The notes under the pieces: model-generated | What the model was told of the DNA's origin: nothing | What the model saw: the letters and a program-made list of their open reading frames with translations, nothing else | The model's database searches: none | Shown: positions 33,456 through 42,267 of the stretch, piece after piece | How the letters are laid out: the number at the start of each line of letters is the position of its first letter | Numbering within the stretch: position 1 is the stretch's first letter | Position numbers and translations under genes: made by a program | Source of the DNA: Polyangium sp. 6x1 | GTDB taxonomy: Bacteria; Myxococcota_A; Polyangia; Polyangiales; Polyangiaceae | Length of the DNA stretch: 64,000 nt | Assembly (NCBI RefSeq): GCF_029946515.1 | Contig: NZ_JARZHH010000011.1 | Coordinates: 62,001-126,000, forward strand | Reading direction: 5' to 3'

Positions 33456-34489
33456 GTTCCCCCCTTCGCGCCGGCGGGTCGCGGCGCCTTCTTCGTGGCT
33501 TCGAGCCGCGCCCGCGCGGAGGCCGCCCACGGGGTCTTGCCGCCGGGGCCCGCGAGGTACGTCTCCCAGAGTTTGACCGCGGCCGCGCCCTCGGCCGCGA
33601 GCGCTTCAAGGCAAGCCTTGTCCTCGGCCGCGGCGAGGTAACTCGGTCCGCCCGCGCGCAGGCGCACGCCGGACGCGCGCGCATCGGCGAGGGCCGCATC
33701 GGCCTGCACGCGATCGCCGTTGCGATCGAGGACGAGCACGAGCGAGAGCAGCACGTCGCCCGAGAGCGCGCTCGGAGGCCGCTGGCGCGCCTCGCGCAGA
33801 TACGCCGCGGCCTCGTCGAGCGGCGCGCGCTTCGGCTCGGTGGAAGGCGACTCGGCGGGCGCAGCTCCGGCGGCGGCGCGCGTGGCGGCGACGGCCATGG
33901 AGACGTGCGCGGCTTCGAGGAGCACGGCGACGCGGCGATCGGACGAGCCGAGAAGATCGATGCGCGGCACGAGCGCGCGGTAGACGGCGAGCGCGTCTTC
34001 GAGTTTGCCCGTGCGACGAAGGACCTCCGCGAGGTCGTGCATCGTGGGCGGGTCCTCGACGCTGCGCGGGTCCTTGGCGCGCGCGGCCTCGAACTCACGC
34101 GCCGCGTCGTCGACCTTGCCGAGCGCGAGGGCCGCGCGCGCGAGGAGCACGCGCGGAGCGGCATGGCCGGGCAGCACCTTTTCGGCGTTCTCGGCGGCGC
34201 TCTTCGCGGCGGCCGGGTCCGAGACGAGCAGCGCCTTGGCGCGCGCGACGAGGTCGCAATACCGCCCGAGCTCCGGGGCGCGCGCGAGCTCCCAGACCGT
34301 GGGACGTCGGGACAATCCACGCCGGACGGTCGAGGCGCACTCCCGCGGACGACCCGACGCGGCCGCGGCGGCGACGAGGCTCGTGCCTTGTCCGCTCGAG
34401 GGAGACGTCGGGGACGCGAGGAGGATCGAGGCGAGAAAAACGCTCGGGATCACGCGCGGCAGTATACCGGTCCCGCGCGTGACGCGCAT
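33452..34489 (-). CDS. Exported TPR-repeat protein (paralogue of its neighbour)
   Basis: 345 residues from the ATG at 34489, with GGAG six bases upstream. The basic start and hydrophobic run MRVTRGTGILPRVIPSVFLA, continuing SILLASP, form a signal peptide. TPR-like helices occur at about 75-140 and 200-260 (APRVLLARAALALGKVDDAA, TMHDLAEVLRRTGKLEDALA). A GTG at 34453 is an alternative start preceded by TATACT. The gene is divergent from the Ser/Thr kinase gene 130 bases away and translationally coupled to the second TPR gene. The tail resembles the downstream paralogue. Confidence 0.78.
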   Translation of the reverse strand: MRVTRGTGILPRVIPSVFLASILLASPTSPSSGQGTSLVAAAAASGRPRECASTVRRGLSRRPTVWELARAPELGRYCDLVARAKALLVSDPAAAKSAAENAEKVLPGHAAPRVLLARAALALGKVDDAAREFEAARAKDPRSVEDPPTMHDLAEVLRRTGKLEDALAVYRALVPRIDLLGSSDRRVAVLLEAAHVSMAVAATRAAAGAAPAESPSTEPKRAPLDEAAAYLREARQRPPSALSGDVLLSLVLVLDRNGDRVQADAALADARASGVRLRAGGPSYLAAAEDKACLEALAAEGAAAVKLWETYLAGPGGKTPWAASARARLEATKKAPRPAGAKGGT

Positions 34490-34618
34490 CACGAGCTCCA
34501 CGCGAGAGCGAATACGGACGGAGAGAGCGCACGCATTCGGCGCCTGTTGACCGTATCTTTCGGATCTCGCCTCCGGCAGTCTGTAGATCCGGAAAGAACG
34601 ATCTCGAAGGGTTCGACG

Positions 34619-37600
34619 ATGGAGGGCGAGCGCTGGCTCGAACGAGGGGCGCGGGTCGGGGACTACACCATCGAGGATCTCCTCGGTGAAGGTGGGTTCG
34701 GCGCGGTGTTTCGCGCGCGCAGCGACGCCGGCGTCCGTGCCGCGCTGAAGGTCTTCAAGACGACCGCGGCGGAGCTCACGGCCGAGCGCCTGATCAGCCA
34801 GCAGAACGAGATCGAGGCGCTGCTCAAGCTCGATCATCCCTCGCTGATCCAGCTCTACGGCTACGGGTTCGTCGAGGGCGTGGGGTTTTACCTCGCGATG
34901 GAGATCGCGGCCGGCGAGATGCTCGACGCCTACCTCGAGCGCGTCGGCGCGCTCGACACGCTGGAGGCGGTGCGGCTCATGCGGAAGGTGGCCGAGGCGC
35001 TGGCGCATTGCCACGCGCGCGGCGTGCTGCACCTCGACCTCAAGCCGAGCAACATCGTCATCGTCGACCCGCACGAGCCGCGGGTGAAAGTGCTCGATTT
35101 CGGGCTCGCCACGGTCACGTCGAGCTGGCAGCCGGACGACACGCGCGTGACCGCGGGGACCGTGGGCTACATGGCGCCCGAGTGCCTGCGGAGCGGTCGC
35201 GCGCGGCCCGATCCGCGCATGGATCTCTACGCGCTCGGCACCATCCTGTACGAGCTCGTCTCCGGCAAGCTGCCCTTCGAGGGCCGCGGGCAGCGGACGA
35301 TCATGATGAACCGGACCGTCGGCGAGATGGTGCCGCTGCGCGACGTGGCCCCGGGCGTGCCGCCGGCGATCGCGGCGCTCATCGACGAGCTGCTCGCGCA
35401 GGATCCCTCGCAGCGGCCGGGGAGCGCGGCGCAGCTCTGCGCGCGGCTGAAGGAGATCTACTACGACACGCTGCGCGGCGCGGAGCCGGACGCAGAGCGG
35501 GGGCCGCAGAGCTCGCGGGGGCCGCAGAGCTCGCGCACGTTCTCCATGCCGCCGCGGCATGGCACCGAAGAGGCGCCGTTCGTGGGTCGGGAGAGCGAGC
35601 TGTCGCGGCTCGCCTCGCGCGTCCTCGGCACGACGTCGCGCTCCGCCGCCGTGCCCGTGGTGATCGTGGCCGACGCCGGGATCGGCAAGAGCCGGCTCGT
35701 CTCGGAGCTGCTCAACGTGGTCGAGCAGGACGGCGCGGCCGTGGTGATCTACGCGCGTTGCCGTGAGCTCAGCGCGCTCGTGCCGTACTCGCCCCTGCGC
35801 GAGGCGCTGAGCCGCGTCGCCACGGCCACGCGGCGCAAGAGCATGACGGGCGCGCTCGTGCAGGCCGCGATCGACGCGGCGAACGACGAGGACGCGGAGC
35901 TGCTCACGGCGCTCGTGCCCGAGCTCGGCCGGGGCCTCGGCGACGCCGACGTGCGACGAACGCTGCTCCGGCCCTCGTCGGCGCGGCGGGTGGCGGAGCT
36001 CGTGCGCCGGCTCGTCACGCGCATCGCCGCGGACCTGCCCGTGCTCGTGGCCATCGAGGACCTGCACTGGGGCGACGAGGCGACGCTCGCCGTGCTGGAG
36101 GTCCTCTCGGGGTCCTTCGGCGGAGCGAAGGTTTTTTTGCTTGGAACGACGCGGCCGCCCCTGCGCGTGGCCTGGCGCGGCGCCGAGCTCATGGATCTCG
36201 GTCCGCTCGATCGCGAGGAGAACGATCGGCTGCTCGCCGAGCTCGCCCGCGGCGGAGACGCGTCGCTCCTGCGCGAGCTCGAGCAGCACGTGCCGCTGCT
36301 CGGCGCGGGCAACCCGCTCTTCGGGATCCAGGTGATCCGCAACCTCGAAGCCGAGGGGTTCGTCGGGCGAACCGCGTTCGGCACGTTGTGCCTCGGCTCG
36401 CGCAACCTCGCCGATTACCGCGCCCCGGCCGCGATCACCGACGCGCTCCGCCGCGGCGTCGACAGCCTCTCCTCCGAGTCGCGCGAGGTGCTCGGCGTGG
36501 CCGCGCTCCTCGGCCGATGCTTTCTGCGCTCGGACCTTCGCGCGCTCGGGCTCTTCACGATCGATCGCATCGATCGCGCCCTCGAAGAGGCCGAGCAGCG
36601 TTGCCTCTTGCTCGACGATCCGACGTCCACGTCGTTCGTGCACGACGTCGTGCTCGAGCAGCTCGAACGACGCGCGGTGCGCGCCGATCTGCGCGAGCAC
36701 CACCTGCGCATCGCTCGCCAGCTCGAACGACGCGGCGCCGATCCCGGCACGCTCGCGCGTCACCTCGAGCGCGCCGGCGAGAAGCTACGCGCCGCGGAGG
36801 CGTACCTCACGGCGGCGCTCGCGAGCCCCGGACACGATCCCGGCGTCGGCCAGAAGCTCCACCGCGCGATCGATCTCGTCGCCACGCTCCCCGCGTCCCC
36901 GGAGCAGCTCCGCATCCAGCTCGTCGCGACCGCCGAGCTCGTGCGCCTGCGATGCCTGCTCAGCGGCACCGAGGAGCTGCACAAGCTCGTGGAGCGGTGC
37001 ACCGCGGACACGCCCGCGGCCACGGCCATGCTGGGCGCCGCGCTCGCCCGCGTGCACGAGGCGCGCGGCGAGCTCGCGGCGGCGCGCTGGTACGCCGAGC
37101 AATCGATCGCGCTCGCGGGGAAAGATCCTTCCCTCGAACGACACAGGACCGCGGCGACGAACGTCCTTGGCCGCGTGGATCTCGCGCGTGGCTTCGTCGA
37201 GGAGGCCGCGCGCTCTCTCGCCGCGGGCTCTTCGCTCGCCGAGCGTGAAGGCGACCTCGTCGAGCTCTGCCATGCGCGGAGCCTCTACGGCGTGGCGCTC
37301 GGCTGGACCGGCGATCTCGACGGCGCCGAGCGCGAAATCCAGGCCGCCGCCCACCTCGCCGAAGAGCTCGCCGATCCGGCGCGTCTGCTCGGCGCGTGGC
37401 ACGCGTGCGCGCTCCTCGCGGAGGCGCGGTACGACTGGGACCTCGGCGTGAGCTCCACGGCGCATCTCCTCGCGTACGCCGAGGAGCACAAGCTCGGAGG
37501 CCACTACCTCTACACGGGCACGCTCCACGCGGGACGACACCAGTTCCACGTCGGCCACCTCCACCGCGCCCGCATGCTCATCACGAACGCGCTGAACCTC

Positions 37601-38338
37601 TCGCGCATCGTGGGCACGAGCCTCGGCCGCGCCCTCGGGCAAGCGTTCCTCGGCGACGTGCACCTCGTCGAGGGCCACCTCGCCGACGCGCTTCTCTCGT
37701 ACGAACGCGCCATCGAGCAGGGCTCGGGGCCGAACGGCGACGAGCAGGCCGTCTGCCTCGGCCTCCTCGGCCGCATGCACGTCACCGCGCTCCGGCGCGG
37801 CGATCCACGGGAGGTTCGTCGGCTCGGGGAAGAGGCCACCTCGCGCATCATCGTCGCGGGCCAGCGCGCGCTCCTGCTCGGCGCGCTCGAGCGGTTCGCC
37901 GAGTCGCTCGCCGAGGTGAAGCTCGGCGACGATGCGGCGAACGTACGAGCCCGGCACGAGGCGCTCGCGCGCTCGCTCGACACCGGCAGCGGCGGCTTCT
38001 GGCCGCGGATCCCGGATCCGGACGTGCGCGCGGCGGGCATGCGCGCGCGCGACTACTGGCGGAGCAAGCAGGCCCGCAGCCGGACCTCGGGCGAGTGGAG
38101 ATTGCCCACGGAGGCGGTTTCGCCGTCGCGGCTCCTGACGACGCGCGGCACGCAGAGCACGTCACCGGCGGCCGTGGCGTCGACGGCGCAGGTGATGCCG
38201 AGCCGGACCGTGCTCGGGCCGCAATCGGTGGGGCTTCAGAGCACGGTGCCTCGCACGGGGCTGCTCGAAGCGCTGGCGACGGTGGAAGGGTTCGTCCCAG
38301 CACTCTTCGAGGAGCTCGAGGAGGAAGCGGGGACGTGA
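34619..38338 (+). CDS. Ser/Thr protein kinase fused to AAA ATPase and TPR-like sensor domain
   Basis: 1239 residues. The kinase domain (about 15-275) has the glycine loop LLGEGGFGAVFRA, Lys44, DFG at 160-162 and GTVGYMAPE. Its catalytic loop reads HLDLKPSN, so the arginine of HRD is replaced (non-RD kinase). A linker carries a perfect tandem GPQSSR-GPQSSR. A STAND/AcoK-like ATPase starts at about 317 with Walker A DAGIGKSR (352-359) and Walker B VLVAIEDLHWGDE. From about 700 to 1150 TPR-like helical repeats follow, and the last about 90 residues are Ser/Thr-rich. This PknK/AcoK-type layout is typical of myxobacteria; its role is regulatory signalling, signal unknown. There is no DNA-binding domain. 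Confidence 0.92.
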   Translation: MEGERWLERGARVGDYTIEDLLGEGGFGAVFRARSDAGVRAALKVFKTTAAELTAERLISQQNEIEALLKLDHPSLIQLYGYGFVEGVGFYLAMEIAAGEMLDAYLERVGALDTLEAVRLMRKVAEALAHCHARGVLHLDLKPSNIVIVDPHEPRVKVLDFGLATVTSSWQPDDTRVTAGTVGYMAPECLRSGRARPDPRMDLYALGTILYELVSGKLPFEGRGQRTIMMNRTVGEMVPLRDVAPGVPPAIAALIDELLAQDPSQRPGSAAQLCARLKEIYYDTLRGAEPDAERGPQSSRGPQSSRTFSMPPRHGTEEAPFVGRESELSRLASRVLGTTSRSAAVPVVIVADAGIGKSRLVSELLNVVEQDGAAVVIYARCRELSALVPYSPLREALSRVATATRRKSMTGALVQAAIDAANDEDAELLTALVPELGRGLGDADVRRTLLRPSSARRVAELVRRLVTRIAADLPVLVAIEDLHWGDEATLAVLEVLSGSFGGAKVFLLGTTRPPLRVAWRGAELMDLGPLDREENDRLLAELARGGDASLLRELEQHVPLLGAGNPLFGIQVIRNLEAEGFVGRTAFGTLCLGSRNLADYRAPAAITDALRRGVDSLSSESREVLGVAALLGRCFLRSDLRALGLFTIDRIDRALEEAEQRCLLLDDPTSTSFVHDVVLEQLERRAVRADLREHHLRIARQLERRGADPGTLARHLERAGEKLRAAEAYLTAALASPGHDPGVGQKLHRAIDLVATLPASPEQLRIQLVATAELVRLRCLLSGTEELHKLVERCTADTPAATAMLGAALARVHEARGELAAARWYAEQSIALAGKDPSLERHRTAATNVLGRVDLARGFVEEAARSLAAGSSLAEREGDLVELCHARSLYGVALGWTGDLDGAEREIQAAAHLAEELADPARLLGAWHACALLAEARYDWDLGVSSTAHLLAYAEEHKLGGHYLYTGTLHAGRHQFHVGHLHRARMLITNALNLSRIVGTSLGRALGQAFLGDVHLVEGHLADALLSYERAIEQGSGPNGDEQAVCLGLLGRMHVTALRRGDPREVRRLGEEATSRIIVAGQRALLLGALERFAESLAEVKLGDDAANVRARHEALARSLDTGSGGFWPRIPDPDVRAAGMRARDYWRSKQARSRTSGEWRLPTEAVSPSRLLTTRGTQSTSPAAVASTAQVMPSRTVLGPQSVGLQSTVPRTGLLEALATVEGFVPALFEELEEEAGT

Positions 38339-38389
38339 CCGCCCTGCCCCGCCGTTGCCGCGCCTTTCCTTTCCGTGTACGCAGGACGC

Positions 38390-39439
38390 ATGATACGAGC
38401 CCACGGCTACGCTGCGCAGAATGCAGAGTCTCCCCTCGCGCCGTTCACGTTCGAGCGGCGAGACCCGGGTGACAAGGACGTCGTCATCCAGATCCTCTAC
38501 TGCGGGGTCTGCCATTCCGACATTCATCAGGTCCGAGGCGAATGGGGCAATTCGACGTATCCCATGGTGCCGGGCCACGAGATCGTCGGCCGCGTGACCA
38601 GCCTCGGCAAAGGCGTGACCAAGTTCCGCGAGGGAGATCTGGTCGGCGTCGGTTGTTTCGTCGATTCGTGCCGCGCGTGCGGGAGCTGCAAGGAAGGAAC
38701 CGAGCAGTTCTGCGAGGGCGGGATGGTCCTCACGTACAACGGCGTGGAGAAGGACGGGAAGACGCCGACGTTCGGCGGCTACTCCAGCGTCATCGTGACG
38801 GACGAGAGCTACGTCCTGCGCATTCCGGAGGGCATCGATCCCGCGGCCGCGGCGCCCCTGCTCTGCGCGGGGATCACGACGTATTCGCCGCTGCGGCACT
38901 GGAAGGTGAGCGCGGGGCAGCGCGTCGGCGTCGTCGGGCTCGGCGGGCTCGGGCACATGGGCGTGAAGTTCGCCGCGTCGCTCGGCGCCGAGGTCACGGT
39001 GATCAGCACGTCGGCGCGGAAAGAGGCCGACGCGCGGAGGCTCGGCGCGAGCCAATTCCTCGTGAGCACCGACCCGAGCGCGATGGCGAAGGCGATGGGG
39101 TCGTTCGACTTCATCCTCGACACCGTCTCGGCGTCGCACGACGTGCAGGCGCTCCTCGGCCTGCTCCGCCGCGACGGCACGCTCGTGCTCGTGGGCGCGC
39201 CGGACAAACCGCTCGCGATCGGGGCCATGGGCCTGCTCTTCGGCCGCAAGACCCTCGCGGGCTCCTTGATCGGCGGCATCGCCGAGACGCAGGAGATGCT
39301 CGATTATTGCGGCGAGAAGGGGATCGCCTCCGACGTCGAGGTGATCCCGATGCAGCAGGTCAACGAAGCGTACGACCGGACCGTCAAGGGCGACGTGCGT
39401 TATCGCTTCGTGATCGACATGAAGAGCCTGTCCGTTTGA
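38390..39439 (+). CDS. NAD(P)-dependent alcohol dehydrogenase, YahK/cinnamyl-alcohol type
   Basis: 349 residues. Catalytic zinc ligands lie in YCGVCHSDIH and VPGHEIVG. The structural zinc cluster is CRACGSCKEGTEQFC, and the cofactor loop is GVVGLGGLGHMGVKFA. The order and spacing fit the CAD/YahK aldehyde-reductase group, which reduces aromatic and aliphatic aldehydes with NADPH. The ATG at 38390 begins right before the conserved start RAHGYAAQN; the GTG at 38375 is an alternative. Its stop lies three bases from the convergent purA stop. Confidence 0.92.
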   Translation: MIRAHGYAAQNAESPLAPFTFERRDPGDKDVVIQILYCGVCHSDIHQVRGEWGNSTYPMVPGHEIVGRVTSLGKGVTKFREGDLVGVGCFVDSCRACGSCKEGTEQFCEGGMVLTYNGVEKDGKTPTFGGYSSVIVTDESYVLRIPEGIDPAAAAPLLCAGITTYSPLRHWKVSAGQRVGVVGLGGLGHMGVKFAASLGAEVTVISTSARKEADARRLGASQFLVSTDPSAMAKAMGSFDFILDTVSASHDVQALLGLLRRDGTLVLVGAPDKPLAIGAMGLLFGRKTLAGSLIGGIAETQEMLDYCGEKGIASDVEVIPMQQVNEAYDRTVKGDVRYRFVIDMKSLSV

Positions 39440-39442
39440 CGT

Positions 39443-40726
39443 TCAACCAAATGCGTCCCTGAGGACGATCGTCTCGTCCCGCCGCGGTCCCACCGACACC
39501 AGGAACACCGGCACGCCGAGCTCGGTTTCGAGGTACCGCACGTAGTCCTGCGCGGCCTCGGGCAGGTCCGCCATCGTCCGCGCGTGCGAGAGCGACTCGC
39601 GCCACCCCGGCCGCTTCTCGTACACGGGCTTCACGGCTCCGACGTGCCGGATCGGCAGCTCCTTCGTGCGTCCCTCGGGCGTGTCGTACGCGACGCACAC
39701 CTCGATCGTGTCGAGCCCCGAGAGCACGTCGAGCTTCGTCACGGCGAGCCCGTCGAGCCCGTTCACCCGCGCCGCATACCGAAGCGCCGGCAGGTCGAGC
39801 CAACCCGTTCGCCGCGGCCGTCCCGTCACCGAGCCGAACTCGCCTCCCGCGACCCGCAGCCGCTCGCCGAGGTCGCCCGAGAGCTCCGTCGGGAAAGGCC
39901 CCTCGCCCACGCGCGTCGCGTATCCCTTCGTGATCCCGAGGACCCGCTTGATCCGCGTCGGCCCCACGCCCGCGCCCACGCACGCGCCGCCCGCCACCGC
40001 GGACGACGACGTGACGAACGGGTACGTCCCGTGGTCGAGGTCGAGCAAGGTCCCCTGCGCGCCCTCGAACATCACGCGTTCGCCCCTCTGGATCGCGTCG
40101 TTCGCGAGCACCGCCGTGTCCGCGACGAGCGGCACGATCCGCGGCGCGAGCGCGCGCAGCTCCGTCATCATCGCCGCGACGTCCGGCATCTCGCCGCCGA
40201 GCTCGCGCACGACCGGGCCCCACGCGCTCGACGCCCGCGCGAGCTTCTGCTCGAGGCCGTCGAGATCGGCGAGATCACCCACGCGGATCCCGCGCCGCGC
40301 CGCCTTGTCCTCGTAACACGGCCCGATGCCGCGCTTCGTCGTCCCGATCTTCTGCCCGTCCGTCGCGGCCGCCTCGCGCAGGCCGTCGACGAGCCGGTGG
40401 TACGGCAGGATCAGGTGCGCGAGGTCCGAGACGAACAGCCGCCCGCGCGTCACGTGGCCCTTCGCTTCGAGCACGTCGATCTCCGACACGAGCACGGCCG
40501 GATCGACCACCATGCCCTGCGCCATGATGCATCGCGCCTGCGCCCGGAGGATCCCGCTCGGCACGAGCCGCACGACGATCTTGTCGTCGCCCACGACGAG
40601 CGTATGCCCGGCGTTTGGCCCTCCGGCGAAGCGCACGACCACGTCCGCGCTCTCCGTGTACAGGTCGACGATCTTGCCTTTTCCCTCGTCCCCCCACTGG
40701 GCGCCGACGATCACGACCGCGGACAT
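39443..40726 (-). CDS. purA: Adenylosuccinate synthetase
   Basis: 427 residues, normal length. It catalyses GTP-dependent ligation of aspartate to IMP, the first committed step to AMP. Signatures are VIVGAQWGDEGKGKIVD with the catalytic Asp, FAGGPNAGHTLVV with the catalytic His, GTTKRGIGPCYEDKAAR, FEGAQGTLLDLDHGTYPFVTSS and, for GTP binding, the later block SVTGRPRRTGWLD. AAGGAGG stands five bases before the ATG at 40726. It is transcribed alone and divergently from the LptF/G-like gene. Confidence 0.97.
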   Translation of the reverse strand: MSAVVIVGAQWGDEGKGKIVDLYTESADVVVRFAGGPNAGHTLVVGDDKIVVRLVPSGILRAQARCIMAQGMVVDPAVLVSEIDVLEAKGHVTRGRLFVSDLAHLILPYHRLVDGLREAAATDGQKIGTTKRGIGPCYEDKAARRGIRVGDLADLDGLEQKLARASSAWGPVVRELGGEMPDVAAMMTELRALAPRIVPLVADTAVLANDAIQRGERVMFEGAQGTLLDLDHGTYPFVTSSSAVAGGACVGAGVGPTRIKRVLGITKGYATRVGEGPFPTELSGDLGERLRVAGGEFGSVTGRPRRTGWLDLPALRYAARVNGLDGLAVTKLDVLSGLDTIEVCVAYDTPEGRTKELPIRHVGAVKPVYEKRPGWRESLSHARTMADLPEAAQDYVRYLETELGVPVFLVSVGPRRDETIVLRDAFG

Positions 40727-40798
40727 CCGGCCTCCTTGCATGCTGCTCGGTCCGTCACGAGGCGGAACGTTAGTACACTCCCCGCAGCCGTCCCACCC

Positions 40799-41821
40799 AT
40801 GAGCCGCTCGATCGTCCCGATCCCGCCCGGGCTCCGCCTGCTCGCGCTCCCCACCTTCCGGGACGTTTCGCTGGTGGCCGGGCTCGTCACCTCGGTCTCG
40901 CTCGCCGCGGGCCTCGTCCGTTCGATGCCGCTCCTCCTCGCGCCGAGCGTGCCCGCGCGGCTCGGCTTGCCGTTTGCCCGCGCCGCGCTCGCCGTCTCGC
41001 TCGAAGTCGCGCTCGTGCTCGCCCCTCCCCTCGGCGCGGCCCTCGCGGCGGCGCGGCTCGTCGATCGTGGCGAGGCGCGCGCCGTCTTCGCCCTGGGCGC
41101 TTCGCCGCGCTCGCTCGTCGCGTCCGCCCTCCCCGTCTGGCTCCTCGTGTTCGTCCTGTCCGCGCTCGCCTCGCTCGCGTGGGGTCTCGAAGCCGAAGCG
41201 CCGGGCCGACTCGCTTCTCGCCTCCTCGCGGATGGCCGGGCGGCTTGCGTCGATCGCGCCTCGCGTGAGCCCGGCGCCCCGCACGCCGCGACGGTCCCGA
41301 TCGCCGAGGCCACGTGGATCTGCTTGCCCGGCGAGCCCCCGCGCCTCGTCATGAGCCCTTCCCTGCTCGGCGGATCCGCGCTCGCGGCGCGCTCGATCGA
41401 GCTCTCGGCCGACACGGCTTCCCTCGTGGCCGACGACCTCGTCCTCGCGTTGCCTGCGAACGAAACGAGCGGCCCCATGACCGTCCGTGTCGCGCGCGCC
41501 TCCGTGCGTGGCCTCCTGCCGCTCGGCCGCCCCTCGAACCTCCGCGCCCCCGTCCGCGCCGCGCTCCTCGGCGTGACGGCGGCGGCGAGCGCCTTGCTCG
41601 CGAGCCTCGCCGTGCTGGCCTCCTCGATTGGCGGCCGCGCGCTCGCTCTTTTCATCGGCCTCGCCGGCCCGGCGCTCGCGCTCCTCGTCCTTTCGGCGCT
41701 CGAACGCGAAAAAAGCTCACTCTTGCTTTATGGGCTGGTCCCTGCGCTCGGCTTGCTCGGTCCGCTCCTGGCGGCCCGCTTCGCGCGATTTCTTGGGTCG
41801 CGCCGCGCCCCGGGCGCATGA
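40799..41821 (+). CDS. Inner-membrane protein with LptF/LptG-like topology
   Basis: 340 residues from the ATG at 40799. By eye there are three N-terminal helices (about 20-45, 60-82, 97-120), a soluble region of about 120 residues, and three C-terminal helices (about 240-262, 267-290, 298-320). This 3 + periplasmic domain + 3 layout, with the cytoplasmic loop RGEARAVFALGASPRSLV before helix 3, resembles the LptF/G permeases that extract LPS with LptB. Sequence identity looks low, and only one copy is present without LptB. An uncharacterised membrane protein is the alternative. Confidence 0.5.
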   Translation: MSRSIVPIPPGLRLLALPTFRDVSLVAGLVTSVSLAAGLVRSMPLLLAPSVPARLGLPFARAALAVSLEVALVLAPPLGAALAAARLVDRGEARAVFALGASPRSLVASALPVWLLVFVLSALASLAWGLEAEAPGRLASRLLADGRAACVDRASREPGAPHAATVPIAEATWICLPGEPPRLVMSPSLLGGSALAARSIELSADTASLVADDLVLALPANETSGPMTVRVARASVRGLLPLGRPSNLRAPVRAALLGVTAAASALLASLAVLASSIGGRALALFIGLAGPALALLVLSALEREKSSLLLYGLVPALGLLGPLLAARFARFLGSRRAPGA

Positions 41822-41968
41822 CGAAAGAAGACGGCGGATCCAGCGCCCCTCACCCCCATCGACCGCGATCCTGCGGCCTTGGCGTCCATTGCCCGAGGCG
41901 CCCGAGGGTGGTACGGGTGGTGGAGTGGACGCGGGAAGCTCGACGCTTCCCCGGACAGGAGCACGACC

Positions 41969-42172
41969 ATGGGCCGACTGAGCATCACCGAACTCCTTCT
42001 CATCCTGGGCGTCGCTCTGCTCTTGTTCGGCGCCGGCCGCATCTCCGACATCGGCAAGGGCCTCGGCGAGGGCATCCGCAACTTCAAGAAGGGCCTCAAG
42101 GACGAGGACCAACCGCCGCCGAAGCAGCTTCCGAAGAAGGAAGACGAGGGCGGCGAAAAGTCGACGTCGTAG
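41969..42172 (+). CDS. tatA: Sec-independent protein translocase TatA/E
   Basis: 67 residues. An N-terminal membrane helix ITELLLILGVALLLFGAGRI is followed by the hinge and the amphipathic helix DIGKGLGEGIRNFKKGLKDE and a charged tail, the exact TatA plan. AGGAG lies seven bases before the ATG. TatA forms the pore for folded Tat substrates. tatB and tatC are not in the window. A Tat-type substrate is encoded about 9 kb downstream (51438-52820). Confidence 0.95.
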   Translation: MGRLSITELLLILGVALLLFGAGRISDIGKGLGEGIRNFKKGLKDEDQPPPKQLPKKEDEGGEKSTS

Positions 42173-42228
42173 GCGCCAAGGCCCGCGATCTTTCTTTCCT
42201 GACGCGGGGGCGGCCGCGCAGCGCGTGG

Positions 42229-42256
42229 TCGACGCGGACGCCCTGAGGCCTATACT
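42229..42256 (+). promoter_or_regulatory. Possible sigma70-type promoter of the S41 protease gene
   Basis: TCGACG (42229-42234), 16 bases, then TATACT (42251-42256), one mismatch from the -10 consensus. The ATG follows 11 bases later, so the transcript would be nearly leaderless. Confidence 0.35.
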
Positions 42257-42267
42257 CGAGGCATCGT

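Noticed and set aside
34547-34552. TTGACC as -35 of the Ser/Thr kinase gene
   Set aside because: No acceptable -10 sequence at 16-18 bases; left unassigned.
33452-36763. 1103-codon frame suggesting a giant TPR protein
   Set aside because: Everything upstream of 34489 is antisense to the kinase gene; the signal peptide and ribosome-binding site mark the real start.
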